Shown: positions 19,662 to 29,190, numbered from the stretch's first letter. The stretch: DNA of 64,000 nt from Pseudomonas abyssi (GCF_002307495.1 NZ_NTMR01000020.1:62001-126000), one strand, 5' to 3'. Notes: generated from the sequence alone by a model not told the origin. A program made the numbers and translations.

Positions 19662-22256
19662 GTGCTTGAAGCCTATCGCAAACACGTTGAAGAGCGCGCC
19701 GCTCAGGGCGTCGTGCCCCAGCCGCTGAACGCCGAACAAACTGCAGGTCTGGTTGATCTGCTGAAAAACCCGCCGGCAGGTGAAGAAGAGTTTCTGCTCG
19801 ACCTGCTGACCAATCGCGTCCCGCCGGGCGTGGACGAAGCGGCCTACGTCAAGGCTGGTTTCCTCTCCGCTATCGCCAAGGGCGAAGCCACCTCCCCGCT
19901 GCTGAATAAAGAACGCGCTGTTGAGCTGCTGGGCACCATGCAGGGCGGCTACAACATTGCCACTCTGGTTGAGCTGCTGGACGACGCTGCGCTGGCTGCC
20001 ACCGCTGCCGAGCAACTGAAGCATACCCTGCTGATGTTTGATGCGTTCCACGACGTTGCGGAAAAAGCCAAGGCTGGCAACACCCACGCCAAGGCGGTAC
20101 TGCAGTCCTGGGCTGACGGCGAGTGGTTCGTCAACAAGCCTGCTGTTGCTGAAAAGCTGTCCCTGACCGTTTTCAAGGTTCCTGGCGAAACCAACACCGA
20201 CGATCTGTCTCCGGCGCCCGATGCCTGGTCCCGCCCGGACATCCCGCTGCACGCTCTGGCCATGCTGAAAATGGCCCGTGACGGCATCGAGCCGGTCGAG
20301 CCGGGCGCTGTTGGCCCGCTCAAGCAGATCGAAGAAGTTAAAGCCAAAGGCTTCCCGGTTGCCTACGTTGGTGACGTGGTCGGCACCGGTTCTTCCCGTA
20401 AATCTGCAACCAACTCTGTGCTGTGGTTCTTCGGTGACGACATCCCGAACGTTCCGAACAAGCGTGCAGGCGGTTTCTGCTTCGGCTCCAAGATTGCCCC
20501 GATCTTCTACAACACCATGGAAGACGCTGGCGCCCTGCCGATCGAGTTTGATTGCACCGACCTGAACATGGGCGACGTTATCGACGTTTACCCCTACGAA
20601 GGCAAGGTCTGCAAGCACGGCACTGACGACGTCATCACCACCTTCGAGCTGAAGACGCAGGTGCTGCTGGACGAAGTACGCGCTGGCGGCCGTATTCCGC
20701 TGATCATCGGCCGTGGCCTGACCGAGAAGGCACGTGCCGAACTGGGTCTGGGCTCTTCCGACCTGTTCCGTAAGCCCGAGCAACCGGCTGACACTGGCAA
20801 GGGTTACACCCTGGCCCAGAAGATGGTGGGTAAAGCCTGTGGCGTCGAGGGTATTCGCCCCGGCACTTACTGCGAGCCGAAGATGACCACCGTCGGTTCT
20901 CAGGACACTACTGGCCCGATGACCCGCGACGAGCTGAAAGACCTGGCTTGCCTGGGCTTCTCCGCTGACCTGGTCATGCAGTCGTTCTGTCACACTGCGG
21001 CCTACCCGAAGCCGATCGACGTGACCACGCACCACACCCTGCCCGACTTCATCCACAACCGTGGTGGCGTTGCGCTGCGCCCGGGTGACGGCATCATTCA
21101 CAGCTGGCTGAACCGCATGCTGCTGCCTGATACCGTTGGTACCGGTGGTGACTCGCACACCCGCTTCCCGATGGGCATCTCCTTCCCGGCCGGTTCTGGC
21201 CTGGTCGCCTTCGCAGCAGCCACCGGCGTGATGCCGCTGGACATGCCGGAATCCGTTCTGGTCCGCTTCAAGGGCAAGATGCAACCCGGTATCACCCTGC
21301 GTGACCTGGTTCATGCCATCCCCTACTACGCCATCCAGCAAGGTCTGCTGACCGTCGAGAAGAAAGGCAAGAAGAACATCTTCTCCGGCCGCATTCTCGA
21401 GATCGAGGGCCTGGACCACCTGACCGCCGAGCAAGCGTTCGAGCTGTCCGATGCGTCTGCTGAGCGTTCCGCTGCCGGCTGTACCATCAAGCTGAGCGAA
21501 GAGTCCGTTGCCGAATACCTGAAGTCCAACATCGTCCTGCTGCGCTGGATGATTGCTAACGGCTATCAGGATCCGCGCACCCTGGAGCGTCGCGCCAAGG
21601 CGATGGAAGAGTGGCTGGCCAACCCGAGCCTGATGGCTGCCGACGCCGATGCCGAGTACGCCGCTGTGATCGAAATCGATCTGGCCGACGTCAAGGAGCC
21701 GGTCCTCTGTGCACCAAACGATCCGGACGACGCACGCCTGCTGTCCAGCGTTGCTGGCGACAAGATCGACGAAGTCTTCATCGGTTCCTGCATGACCAAC
21801 ATCGGGCACTTCCGCGCGGCTGGTAAGCTGCTCGAGAAGAACAAGGGCGCCATCCCGACCCGTCTGTGGCTGGCTCCGCCGACCAAGATGGATCAGTATC
21901 AGCTGACCGAAGAAGGCTACTACGGCATCTACGGCAAAGCCGGTGCGCGTATGGAAATGCCGGGCTGCTCGCTGTGCATGGGTAACCAGGCGCGCGTTGC
22001 TGCCAAGTCCACTGTTGTCTCCACCTCCACACGGAACTTCCCGAACCGTCTGGGTGATGGCGCTGATGTGTACCTGGCTTCCGCCGAGCTGGCCTCGGTA
22101 GCGTCCATTCTGGGCCGTCTGCCGAGCGTTGAAGAGTACATGGGCTACGCTGCCGATCTGGACAGCATGGCCAGCGATGTCTATCGCTACATGAACTTCA
22201 ACGAAATCGAGTCCTACCAGAAAGCCGCTGCGTCCATTCCGGTCGAGCAGCTCTGA
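19662..22256 (+). CDS. acnB: Aconitate hydratase B
   Basis: AcnB interconverts citrate and isocitrate in the TCA cycle (and can hydrate 2-methyl-cis-aconitate) with a [4Fe-4S] cluster; apo-AcnB can bind mRNA. The 864-residue product has the AcnB-specific order: N-terminal HEAT-like domain ([25 protein letters not shown] style), swivel domain ([16 protein letters not shown]), then the cluster domains with [12 protein letters not shown] and [14 protein letters not shown], which supply cluster cysteines together with the [11 protein letters not shown] segment. A GTG start at 19662 is preferred over ATG 19647: GAGGG lies about 9 bases upstream and relatives begin (M)[13 protein letters not shown] strong terminator follows. 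Confidence 0.98.
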   Translation: MLEAYRKHVEERAAQGVVPQPLNAEQTAGLVDLLKNPPAGEEEFLLDLLTNRVPPGVDEAAYVKAGFLSAIAKGEATSPLLNKERAVELLGTMQGGYNIATLVELLDDAALAATAAEQLKHTLLMFDAFHDVAEKAKAGNTHAKAVLQSWADGEWFVNKPAVAEKLSLTVFKVPGETNTDDLSPAPDAWSRPDIPLHALAMLKMARDGIEPVEPGAVGPLKQIEEVKAKGFPVAYVGDVVGTGSSRKSATNSVLWFFGDDIPNVPNKRAGGFCFGSKIAPIFYNTMEDAGALPIEFDCTDLNMGDVIDVYPYEGKVCKHGTDDVITTFELKTQVLLDEVRAGGRIPLIIGRGLTEKARAELGLGSSDLFRKPEQPADTGKGYTLAQKMVGKACGVEGIRPGTYCEPKMTTVGSQDTTGPMTRDELKDLACLGFSADLVMQSFCHTAAYPKPIDVTTHHTLPDFIHNRGGVALRPGDGIIHSWLNRMLLPDTVGTGGDSHTRFPMGISFPAGSGLVAFAAATGVMPLDMPESVLVRFKGKMQPGITLRDLVHAIPYYAIQQGLLTVEKKGKKNIFSGRILEIEGLDHLTAEQAFELSDASAERSAAGCTIKLSEESVAEYLKSNIVLLRWMIANGYQDPRTLERRAKAMEEWLANPSLMAADADAEYAAVIEIDLADVKEPVLCAPNDPDDARLLSSVAGDKIDEVFIGSCMTNIGHFRAAGKLLEKNKGAIPTRLWLAPPTKMDQYQLTEEGYYGIYGKAGARMEMPGCSLCMGNQARVAAKSTVVSTSTRNFPNRLGDGADVYLASAELASVASILGRLPSVEEYMGYAADLDSMASDVYRYMNFNEIESYQKAAASIPVEQL

Positions 22257-22267
22257 TAGCAGGCACG

Positions 22268-22300
22268 ACAAAAAAACCCGCGTAATGCGGGTTTTTTTGT
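22268..22300. terminator. Bidirectional terminator after acnB
   Basis: A 14-bp perfect stem, ACAAAAAAACCCGC / GCGGGTTTTTTTGT, with a 5-base loop. The A and T runs allow it to stop acnB on the plus strand and the TetR gene (stop 22314) on the minus strand. Confidence 0.9.
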
Positions 22301-22313
22301 GTCTGTGTTGCTT

Positions 22314-22931
22314 TTAGGGGCTGTCCTCATCCAGCAGCGAGGCCCCCAGCTTCAAGGCGGCCTCGACAACACGTTCAATTGGCTGAGCATATCCCGACGC
22401 CATCCAATGCAAGGCTATGTGGATGACACCGCCCAAAATCCCGGCCTGCAGCAGCTCGTCAAAGTTCTCGCCTGGCTCTGCCAGCGCGCGAGTCATGTCA
22501 TCACTGCTGGCTTTCAGCGCTTCGTCAATCGCCTGATCAACCGCCGCACTGATGCCGCGTATGTCCAGCAGCAACAGGCGCGCGACTCTGGGGTTATCTC
22601 GCAGATAACCGAAGTAGGCACAGAGCATGGCGTGACTACGGTGCAGGCGACTGCCTCCCACCGCCTCTGCGGCGGCCATATTGATCTCCCTTAGCTGCCT
22701 CGCAGCTTGCTCGTAGCAGGCAATCAACAGCTCATCGCTGTGGCTGAAGGATTCATAGAAGTAGCGCTGGGTAAGGCCGGCGGCATCGCAGACCTGCTTG
22801 ACGCCTGAATGCCGGTAGCCATGTTCGCCATATACTCTGGTGGCTGCATCAATCAGTTGCTGGCGGCGCAAGGCCTTGCGCTCTTGTGGCGAGCTTCCGC
22901 GATAACGGCGAACGGTAGTAGCTGTATTCAT
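22314..22931 (-). CDS. TetR-family repressor of the Baeyer-Villiger operon
   Basis: The 205-residue protein carries an N-terminal TetR DNA-binding domain (RRQQLIDAATRVYGEHGYRHSG, then VKQVCDAAGLTQRYFYESFSH, the recognition helix) and an all-helical ligand domain. ATG 22931 removes a hydrophobic leader present in a longer frame to 22976 that would run through the operator. The gene is divergent from the flavin monooxygenase, and the 84-base intergenic region contains one perfect and one degenerate copy of an 18-bp palindrome. It therefore most likely represses both itself and the operon until a ketone, alcohol or ester inducer binds. Ligand unknown. Confidence 0.92.
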   Translation of the reverse strand: MNTATTVRRYRGSSPQERKALRRQQLIDAATRVYGEHGYRHSGVKQVCDAAGLTQRYFYESFSHSDELLIACYEQAARQLREINMAAAEAVGGSRLHRSHAMLCAYFGYLRDNPRVARLLLLDIRGISAAVDQAIDEALKASSDDMTRALAEPGENFDELLQAGILGGVIHIALHWMASGYAQPIERVVEAALKLGASLLDEDSP

Positions 22932-22941
22932 TGGGTGAATT

Positions 22942-22988
22942 CTGACAACGAGGATTGCCAAGAGCATATATGACAATCTAGATTGTCA
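22942..22988. promoter_or_regulatory. Promoter/operator of the Baeyer-Villiger operon with two TetR-type sites
   Basis: TGACAATCTAGATTGTCA (22971-22988) is a perfect 18-bp palindrome. TGACAACGAGGATTGCCA (22943-22960) is a degenerate copy with the same half-sites, 28 bases upstream. A plausible plus-strand promoter, CTGACA (22942-22947), 17-base spacer, CATATA (22965-22970), has its -35 inside the weak site and its -10 abutting the strong one. That is the arrangement expected for steric repression by the adjacent TetR protein. Confidence 0.75.
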
Positions 22989-23015
22989 CCAATACCCACG
23001 TGACGGGACACAACA

Positions 23016-24488
23016 ATGACACAACAACAACAAGCATTTGAACCTGTACCACTGGACGTGCTGATTATCGGCGCGGGCCTTTCCGGCATCGGCGCAGCCC
23101 ACGCGTTGAGCGAAAAGTGTCCGGACAAGCGTTACCTCATTCTAGAGCGTCGCCAGTCCATTGGCGGGACCTGGGACTTGTTTCGCTATCCCGGCATTCG
23201 CTCAGATTCAGACATGTATACCCTAAGCTACAGCTACAAACCCTGGAGCAACCGCAAAGCCATCGCCGACGGTCCAGACATCAAGCGCTATATCGAAGAG
23301 ATCGCCGAAGACTCCGGTGCCATTCACAACATCCGCTTCCAGCGACGGGTGGTGTCTGCCAACTGGTCAAGTGAGACCTCGCGCTGGCAAGTTGTTGCCA
23401 AGGCAACCGACGCCTCCGGAGCTGAGCATGAGGAGCACTACGAGGCGCGTTTTCTGTTCTCCTGCTCCGGCTACTACAGCTACGACGAAGGCTATCGCCC
23501 GACCTTCCCCAATGAGCAGAACTTCAAAGGGCAGATCATTCATCCGCAGTTCTGGCCCGAAGACCTAGATTACGCAGGCAAGCGCGTGGTGGTCATCGGC
23601 AGTGGTGCTACCGCTGTAACCTTGATTCCGGCCATGGCCAAGACCGCTGGACATGTGACCATGCTGCAACGCTCACCCAGCTATGTGGTCGCGCGGCCGC
23701 AGCGCGACAGCATCGCCCAGTCACTGCAGAAGTGGTTGCCGTTGCACGTGGCACACTCGCTCACGCGCTGGAAGAACGTCTTTCTTACCCAGTTCTTCTA
23801 CAAGCTTGCACGCAACCGGCCGGACCAGTTCAAGCAACGTGTCCTGCATATGGTCAAGACGCAGGTCGGCGATGTTGACATGAAACACTTCACCCCGGAC
23901 TACAAGCCCTGGGACCAGCGCGTTTGTGCGGTTCCTGATGGCGACCTGTTCAGAGATGTACGCGCCGGCCGCGCCAGCGTGGTGACCGATACCATTGAGA
24001 CGTTTACTGAAAACGGGATTCGCCTGCACTCCGGCCAGGAGCTGGAAGCCGATATCATCGTCACGGCGACTGGCCTGAAAGTTAACGCACTGGGCGATGT
24101 TGTCCTGACCGTGGATGGCGCACCGATGCTGTTCAACGAGCGCATGTCCTACAAGGGCATGATGCTCAGCGATGTGCCCAACATGATCGTCACGTTCGGC
24201 TATACCAACGCGTCCTGGACGCTCAAGGCCGAACTGACTGCCGACTACGCCTGTCGTCTGCTGCGCTACATGGACAAGCACAACTACCGTGAGGCGGTGG
24301 TTCGACGCGACACGTCTGTGCAGGAACAACCCTTCCTCGACTTTACTTCTGGCTACGTGCAACGCGCGGCGAATGTACTGCCCAAGCAAGGCGACCGCGC
24401 TCCGTGGCAGGTTCATCAGAACTACCTGAAAGACAAGCTGACCATTCAGTATGGCCGTATCGATGACGGCGTCATGCAGTTTCAATAA
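23016..24488 (+). CDS. Flavin-containing Baeyer-Villiger-type monooxygenase
   Basis: The 490-residue class B flavoprotein monooxygenase has two Rossmann motifs, IIGAGLSGIG (residues 17-26, FAD) and VIGSGATAV (193-201, NADPH). Between them, at residues 170-181, sits the exact Baeyer-Villiger fingerprint FKGQIIHPQFWP (F-x-G-x3-H-x3-W-P). Such enzymes insert oxygen next to a carbonyl to give esters or lactones. The length and the IGGTWDLFRYPGIRSDSDM block match the EthA/MymA-like group, which accepts long-chain or aromatic ketones. It is the first gene of an operon: SDR 15 bases downstream, then an alpha/beta hydrolase. It is divergent from the TetR gene and its promoter overlaps the operators. 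Confidence 0.93.
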   Translation: MTQQQQAFEPVPLDVLIIGAGLSGIGAAHALSEKCPDKRYLILERRQSIGGTWDLFRYPGIRSDSDMYTLSYSYKPWSNRKAIADGPDIKRYIEEIAEDSGAIHNIRFQRRVVSANWSSETSRWQVVAKATDASGAEHEEHYEARFLFSCSGYYSYDEGYRPTFPNEQNFKGQIIHPQFWPEDLDYAGKRVVVIGSGATAVTLIPAMAKTAGHVTMLQRSPSYVVARPQRDSIAQSLQKWLPLHVAHSLTRWKNVFLTQFFYKLARNRPDQFKQRVLHMVKTQVGDVDMKHFTPDYKPWDQRVCAVPDGDLFRDVRAGRASVVTDTIETFTENGIRLHSGQELEADIIVTATGLKVNALGDVVLTVDGAPMLFNERMSYKGMMLSDVPNMIVTFGYTNASWTLKAELTADYACRLLRYMDKHNYREAVVRRDTSVQEQPFLDFTSGYVQRAANVLPKQGDRAPWQVHQNYLKDKLTIQYGRIDDGVMQFQ

Positions 24489-24503
24489 CAAGGATAAGAA
24501 TCC

Positions 24504-25319
24504 ATGCAGACCAAAGAGTGTGTAGCAGTACTGACAGGGGCAGGGAGCGGTATTGGTCGTGCGTTGGCGAGCGCGCTGGCGCAATCGGGATGTCACCTGG
24601 CGCTGGCGGACGTGAATGCCACCGCGCTGGCTGAAACGGCAGCACAAGTAAGGGCGCTGGGCGTCAGAGTCAGCGAGCATACTCTCGACGTTGCCGACCG
24701 CAGCGCTGTAGCCGCCATGCCCGACGCTGTCATCGCTGCCCACGGTCAGGTCGATCTCTTGATCAATAATGCAGGCGTTGCCTTGGGTGGCACGTTCGAG
24801 CAGGTCAGTGTTGAGAACTTTGACTGGCTGATGCGTATCAACTTTGACGCCGTTGTAACCATGTGCCGGGCTTTTCTACCGCTTCTGCGTCAGCGCCCGG
24901 AAGCTCGTATCGTGAACCTGTCCAGCCTGTTTGGCTTGATCACGCCTGCAGGCCAGACGGCCTACTGTGCGAGCAAGTTCGCCGTGCGTGGCTTTTCGAA
25001 TGCCTTGCGCCTTGAACTCAACGACAGCAATGTTGGCGTTACCGTGGTGCACCCCGGCGGCGTCGCCACAGCCATTGCAACCAGCGCGCGCCCTGCCGAA
25101 GGCAGCAGCGAGGCCGACCAGGCCCGCAAGCTGGCACGAGCCACACGCCTGTTGCGTATGCCACCGGCCCGTGCAGCCGAGATTATTCTCAGGGGCATTG
25201 AGCGTAACAAATCCCGAGTGATCGTGGGCAACGACGCACTGATTCTGTCCTGGCTCGAACGGCTGATGCCGGTGAGCTACTGGCGTCTGCTGCCCGGCCT
25301 GGCTTCAAACAACGACTAA
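24504..25319 (+). CDS. Short-chain dehydrogenase/reductase
   Basis: The 271-residue classical SDR shows the NAD(P) motif TGAGSGIG at residues 11-18, LLINNAGVALGG near 86-97, and the catalytic Ser plus YCASK (Y-x3-K) around 153-157. Such enzymes oxidise secondary alcohols to ketones or the reverse. AAGGAT lies just before the ATG. In this operon it would supply the ketone substrate of the monooxygenase from an alcohol, or remove the alcohol released later by the hydrolase. The D after LAL (ALADVN) in the second strand suggests NAD preference. The exact substrate is not known. Confidence 0.9.
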   Translation: MQTKECVAVLTGAGSGIGRALASALAQSGCHLALADVNATALAETAAQVRALGVRVSEHTLDVADRSAVAAMPDAVIAAHGQVDLLINNAGVALGGTFEQVSVENFDWLMRINFDAVVTMCRAFLPLLRQRPEARIVNLSSLFGLITPAGQTAYCASKFAVRGFSNALRLELNDSNVGVTVVHPGGVATAIATSARPAEGSSEADQARKLARATRLLRMPPARAAEIILRGIERNKSRVIVGNDALILSWLERLMPVSYWRLLPGLASNND

Positions 25320-25345
25320 CGGCTCCACGCAAAAGGGAACTGAAC

Positions 25346-26302
25346 GTGAACACTCTGTTTATGACACTGTTGGTGCTGATCGGGCTCACGCTGCTTGGTC
25401 TGTTTCTCTACACCCTTTTCGTCGCCAAGCGGATTGAATTGGGCATGCCCCCTGAGGGCAGCTTCATCACCATCATGGGCAACCGTATCCACTACGTGGA
25501 GCAAGGTTCTGGGCCGGATACGATACTACTGATTCATGGTCTGACCGGCGTTGTGCAGAATTTTGGCTACGGCCTGATCGACGAGCTGGCCAAAACTCAC
25601 CGGGTAATTGCTATCGACCGGCCGGGCAGCGGCTACTCGGTACGACCTGACTCCGCATCCGCATCCCTGACCGTCCAGGCAGACGTGGTTGCCGGGGTCA
25701 TCGACGCCCTCGGCCTTGGTCGCCCGCTGCTGGTTGGGCACTCTCTGGGCGGTGCCGTATCACTGGCCACCGCCCTCAGGCATCCCGATAAGGTGAATGG
25801 TCTGGCGCTCATCGCGCCGCTGATCTACATGCCGTCGCAGGTGTCCGATGCCTTTGCCGCACTGACCATTCGCTACAGCTGGTTGCGCAAGCTGGTTGGC
25901 TGGACATTGGCGGTGCCGCTGTCGATTCGCAAGCGCGAACAGGTACTGGGCGTGGTCTTTGGTCCAGAGCAGGCGCCAAAGGACTTCCCGATTCGCGGTG
26001 GCGGGCTGCTGGGCTTGCGCCCGAGCCACTTCATTGCCGCCTCACGGGATCTCACCGCGCTGGAGGCCGTGCTGCCACAGATGCAATTACGCTATGACGA
26101 CCTTCGACTGCCCATCGGCATTTTGTACGGGCGCGAAGATCGCATCCTTGATCCGCAGGAGCAGGGACAAACCTTGGCAGACCGTCTGGACAATGTGGAA
26201 CTGACTCTGATTGATGGGGGCCACATGCTGCCAATTACCCAGCCGGAAGCCTGCCTGACGTTTATCCGCGCACGCCTGCAAGCCGCACCCAAGGCGGCTT
26301 GA
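25346..26302 (+). CDS. Alpha/beta hydrolase, membrane-anchored, third gene of the Baeyer-Villiger operon
   Basis: The 318-residue hydrolase has an N-terminal hydrophobic helix (TLLVLIGLTLLGLFLYTLFV), predicting attachment to the inner membrane. The catalytic Ser lies in GHSLGGA; the acid is likely in YGREDRILDP and the His in DGGHMLPITQP. LLIHGLTG gives the oxyanion-hole region. The GTG start at 25346 has AAAGGGAAC upstream. Position after the monooxygenase and SDR suggests it cleaves the ester or lactone they make. It ends the operon; a 12-bp hairpin that also reads as a CRP/Vfr-like site follows 8 bases after the stop. Confidence 0.88.
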   Translation: MNTLFMTLLVLIGLTLLGLFLYTLFVAKRIELGMPPEGSFITIMGNRIHYVEQGSGPDTILLIHGLTGVVQNFGYGLIDELAKTHRVIAIDRPGSGYSVRPDSASASLTVQADVVAGVIDALGLGRPLLVGHSLGGAVSLATALRHPDKVNGLALIAPLIYMPSQVSDAFAALTIRYSWLRKLVGWTLAVPLSIRKREQVLGVVFGPEQAPKDFPIRGGGLLGLRPSHFIAASRDLTALEAVLPQMQLRYDDLRLPIGILYGREDRILDPQEQGQTLADRLDNVELTLIDGGHMLPITQPEACLTFIRARLQAAPKAA

Positions 26303-26309
26303 GGTCACT

Positions 26310-26337
26310 GGCGAGTGTGATGGAGATCACGCTCGCC
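26310..26337. promoter_or_regulatory. CRP/Vfr-like site within a 12-bp hairpin
   Basis: TGTGATGGAGATCACG (26316-26331) matches the CRP/Vfr consensus TGTGA-N6-TCACA except for its last base. The same bases form a 12-bp stem (one G-U pair) with loop GGAG, so it could equally terminate the hydrolase transcript. It lies 90 bases before the small lipoprotein gene, on whose strand a promoter is expected. Confidence 0.45.
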
Positions 26338-26420
26338 CACTCCTCACTGAACCTTTGACGTCACTCTTCTGTCACAAACTGTGTATTTGGTAAACACAAC
26401 TATGTGCAAGGAGTAGTCAC

Positions 26421-26639
26421 ATGAATCAGTTGAAATTGATCTCTATCGCCATTCTCGCCCTGTTTGCCCTGACCGCGTGCGGCAACGACTATCTGGTGCG
26501 CACCACCGATGGTCAGATCATGGAAGCCGAGGACAAACCAGAAATTGATGAAGAAACCGGCATGATGGAATACGAGGACGCCACCGATCGCGACCGCCAG
26601 ATTCCGCAGGAAGAGGTCAAGGAAATCATCGAGCGCTAA
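26421..26639 (+). CDS. YgdI/YgdR-type small lipoprotein
   Basis: The 72-residue protein has a lipoprotein signal peptide with lipobox LTAC (Cys 21) followed by the DUF903 pattern: DYLVRTTDGQIMEAEDKPEI, then DEETGMMEYEDATDRDRQIP and a charged end. Members form a small SH3-like fold; E. coli YgdI and YgdR are examples without a settled function. The residue after Cys is Gly, not Asp, so outer-membrane sorting by Lol is expected. AAGGAG lies upstream of the ATG. It is followed by a clear terminator, so it is probably monocistronic. Confidence 0.88.
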   Translation: MNQLKLISIAILALFALTACGNDYLVRTTDGQIMEAEDKPEIDEETGMMEYEDATDRDRQIPQEEVKEIIER

Positions 26640-26645
26640 TCAAAT

Positions 26646-26672
26646 AAAAAGGCCGCTGACGCGGCCTTTTTT
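26646..26672. terminator. Bidirectional terminator after the small lipoprotein
   Basis: AAAAAGGCCGC pairs with GCGGCCTTTTT around a TGAC loop, ending in a T run. It serves the lipoprotein gene and, in reverse, the TonB receptor whose stop is at 26689. Confidence 0.9.
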
Positions 26673-26688
26673 ACCACTGGCGTGCGTC

Positions 26689-29139
26689 TCACCAGCTATA
26701 GGTTACCGAACCGGTGACGGTACGCCCTTCCCCCCAGTAACAACCCAGCGCCGAGATACAGGTTGAGATGTACTCCCGGTCGGTCAGATTGTTGGCACTG
26801 AGTTGCAGTGTCACCCCGTTATCCGCCCCCACCGCCTTGGCCAGATCATAACTGACACTGGCATCGAACAAGGTCACGCTGTCGGTCTCGTACAGGTTTG
26901 CGGTTTCACCATAAGATTCACCGATATAGCGGGCACCACCACCCAGTCCAAGCCCGCGCAGAGGGCCCTGTTGAACGGCGTAGGCTAACCACAGACTGCC
27001 CTGCTTATTGGGCACGAAGGGTTGCTCGTTACCCTTGATTGCCGGATTGCCATCGCGCGTGATTTCACTGTCTGCCAAGGTGTAGGACGCCAGTGCCTGC
27101 AAGCCTTCAGTCAGCTCCACCTTGCCTTCCAGCTCCAGGCCACGCATACGCACTTCACCGGTTTGCGAGCGCTCGTTGGTCAGCAGATCGCGAGTCAGCA
27201 CATCCTGTTGGGTCAGCTCATAGGCAGACAGGGTCCACAGGCTGCCACCGCCAACCGGCTGATAGCGCAATCCCAGCTCATACTGTTTGCCTTCTGTCGG
27301 GTTCAGGGCGTTGCCGCTGGCGTCGGTGCCGCTGGTGGGCAGGAATGATTCGCTGTAGCTGACGTAGGGTGCCAGCCCGTTATCAAATTCATATACCAGC
27401 CCAACTCGCCCGCTGAACGCCTCATCGCGCTGATCAACACGGGTCTTGGTGCCGGCAACGATGTTGCGGGTGGTATTGTCGGCGTTCGCCAGGTCGTACC
27501 GGCCAGCCAGATGCAGGGTAAAGCCATGGATGGCGATCTCATCCTGCAGATACGCGCCAACCTGATAGCGTTCCTGTTCACGGCGCGTCGTCAACGGCGG
27601 TTTTACCGCATCGCCCGTGTAGGCCAGCGTACCAAGATCGATGGGGCTGACGTTGAGCCCGTCGAAATGCTCATCGTAGGTGCCATCCTCCTGCTGGTAG
27701 TCCAACCCGAGCAGTACCTGGTGCTCCGCCTGACCCAGCGTGAAGGTGGCCAGCGCCTGGTTGTCGAGGGTGAGGGAGTCAGACTTCTCCGGGAACGCCC
27801 AGGCGTAGCGCACCAGGTTGTTGCCCATCAAGGCCGCGCCCTGCACTCTCTGGGTGTCGGTCTCGACCCGCGCCAACCGCAGATTCTGACGCAGAGTCCA
27901 GACGTCGTTCAGGCGATGCTCAAGCTCGTAGCCGAGGAACATCTGCTCGTTGGTGAAACGGTCATAGCCGGGTTCGCCAATGAAGGTATCTGGGCCCAGC
28001 TTGCCCCAGGGCGCGCCGCCGTACAGGGTGCCTTGCGCTGGTAGTGCGGGCGGCGCGCCGCCGCCGTCGGCGTCGATCTTCTGATAGTGCGCCAGCAACG
28101 TCAGATCGGTGTTCTCGCTCAGCTGAAGGGACAGAGACGGTGCCAGCAACTGACGCTCCTCGCCGACGTGATCGACCTGAGAGTCCGCATCGCGCAGCAG
28201 GGCAACCATGCGATAGCGTACGCGCCCCTGCTCATCCAGCGGTCCACCCAGATCCAGACCGAACTCGCGGTGCTCATAGCTCCCGTATTCAGCATGGACT
28301 TCACCCTGGGCCTGCTCCGTCGGACGTTTGCTGACCATATTCAGCAGGCCGCCCGGCGTGGACTGTCCATAGAGCACCGAGCCCGGGCCCTTGAGCACTT
28401 CCACCCGCTCGAGCAGAAACGGGTCAATACGCGGCTGGGCGTAACCCAGTACGCCAAAGGGCAGCCGCAAACCGTCCATAAAACGGCCTGGATTGAAACC
28501 ACGCACCGTAAACCAGTCATGACGCAAGTCGGTATTGCCGTACTGGCTGACAACCCCCGGGGTGTACTGCAGGGCTTGGGCCAGATCACCAGCGCCGCGG
28601 GCTGCAATCTCTTCGCGGGTAACCACGTTGACCGCCTGCGGCGTAGCCATCAGGTCGGTGCCCGTTTTGGTCGCGCTCAGACTGCTGCGGGCAACCACAC
28701 CGCCCACCGGTGCGGTAGGGTCTCCAGCCACGCGCTCGCCGGTCACCAGCAACACGCCGAGCTGCGTGCTGTCAGTGGCCGTGTCAGCCGGCACAACGAC
28801 ATACACGCCCTGCCCCTGCTCGACTGCTTGCAGGCCGGTACCACTGAGCAGCTGCGCAAAACCAGCGGCAACACTGTATTCGCCGGTCAGCTGCGGCGCA
28901 CGCAGATTCGCCAACCGAGCGGCATCAAACTGCACGCTGACGCCGGCCTGGCGGGCGAAACCGGTCAGCGCCCCGGCAAGATCACCGGCTGGCATCTGGT
29001 AATGATGGCTAACGGATGCGTTGGCGTTCGCCGCGTGCACCAGTGGCGCGGCGACGCTGCTCAGGCCAATGGCCAATGCCAGTGGGGCCAATCGGGCGCG
29101 CTGCGTAAGCGCAACGGCGGATGAGGAAAAGCCTGCCAT
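26689..29139 (-). CDS. TonB-dependent siderophore receptor with N-terminal signalling (STN) domain, cassette 1
   Basis: The 816-residue outer-membrane protein has a signal peptide ending near VHA, an STN signalling domain (about residues 40-105: YQMPAGDLAGALTGFARQAG, VSVQFDAARLANLRAPQL), a plug with FTVRGFNPGRFMDGLRLPFG and VLKGPGSVLYGQSTPGGL, and a 22-strand barrel ending in SVTYSW. The STN domain is the mark of FecA/FpvA-type transducers that signal ligand binding to a FecR protein. ATG 29139 has AAGGAG 8 bases upstream; an in-frame TTG at 29157 lacks a site. It is downstream of sigma and fecR genes on the same strand. The ligand, probably a ferric siderophore, is unknown. Confidence 0.94.
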   Translation of the reverse strand: MAGFSSSAVALTQRARLAPLALAIGLSSVAAPLVHAANANASVSHHYQMPAGDLAGALTGFARQAGVSVQFDAARLANLRAPQLTGEYSVAAGFAQLLSGTGLQAVEQGQGVYVVVPADTATDSTQLGVLLVTGERVAGDPTAPVGGVVARSSLSATKTGTDLMATPQAVNVVTREEIAARGAGDLAQALQYTPGVVSQYGNTDLRHDWFTVRGFNPGRFMDGLRLPFGVLGYAQPRIDPFLLERVEVLKGPGSVLYGQSTPGGLLNMVSKRPTEQAQGEVHAEYGSYEHREFGLDLGGPLDEQGRVRYRMVALLRDADSQVDHVGEERQLLAPSLSLQLSENTDLTLLAHYQKIDADGGGAPPALPAQGTLYGGAPWGKLGPDTFIGEPGYDRFTNEQMFLGYELEHRLNDVWTLRQNLRLARVETDTQRVQGAALMGNNLVRYAWAFPEKSDSLTLDNQALATFTLGQAEHQVLLGLDYQQEDGTYDEHFDGLNVSPIDLGTLAYTGDAVKPPLTTRREQERYQVGAYLQDEIAIHGFTLHLAGRYDLANADNTTRNIVAGTKTRVDQRDEAFSGRVGLVYEFDNGLAPYVSYSESFLPTSGTDASGNALNPTEGKQYELGLRYQPVGGGSLWTLSAYELTQQDVLTRDLLTNERSQTGEVRMRGLELEGKVELTEGLQALASYTLADSEITRDGNPAIKGNEQPFVPNKQGSLWLAYAVQQGPLRGLGLGGGARYIGESYGETANLYETDSVTLFDASVSYDLAKAVGADNGVTLQLSANNLTDREYISTCISALGCYWGEGRTVTGSVTYSW

Positions 29140-29190
29140 CTCAAGGACTCCTTTCAAGCGAAGCGGATAATTGTCCCTGTAGAAGACACG

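Noticed and set aside
19617-22271. Long minus-strand open frame of 884 codons opposite acnB
   Set aside because: It is the mirror of acnB with repetitive low-complexity composition, no family match and no ribosome site; acnB is certain.
23721-24743. Minus-strand frame of 340 codons opposite the monooxygenase and SDR
   Set aside because: It spans two real genes on the other strand and has no recognisable domain.
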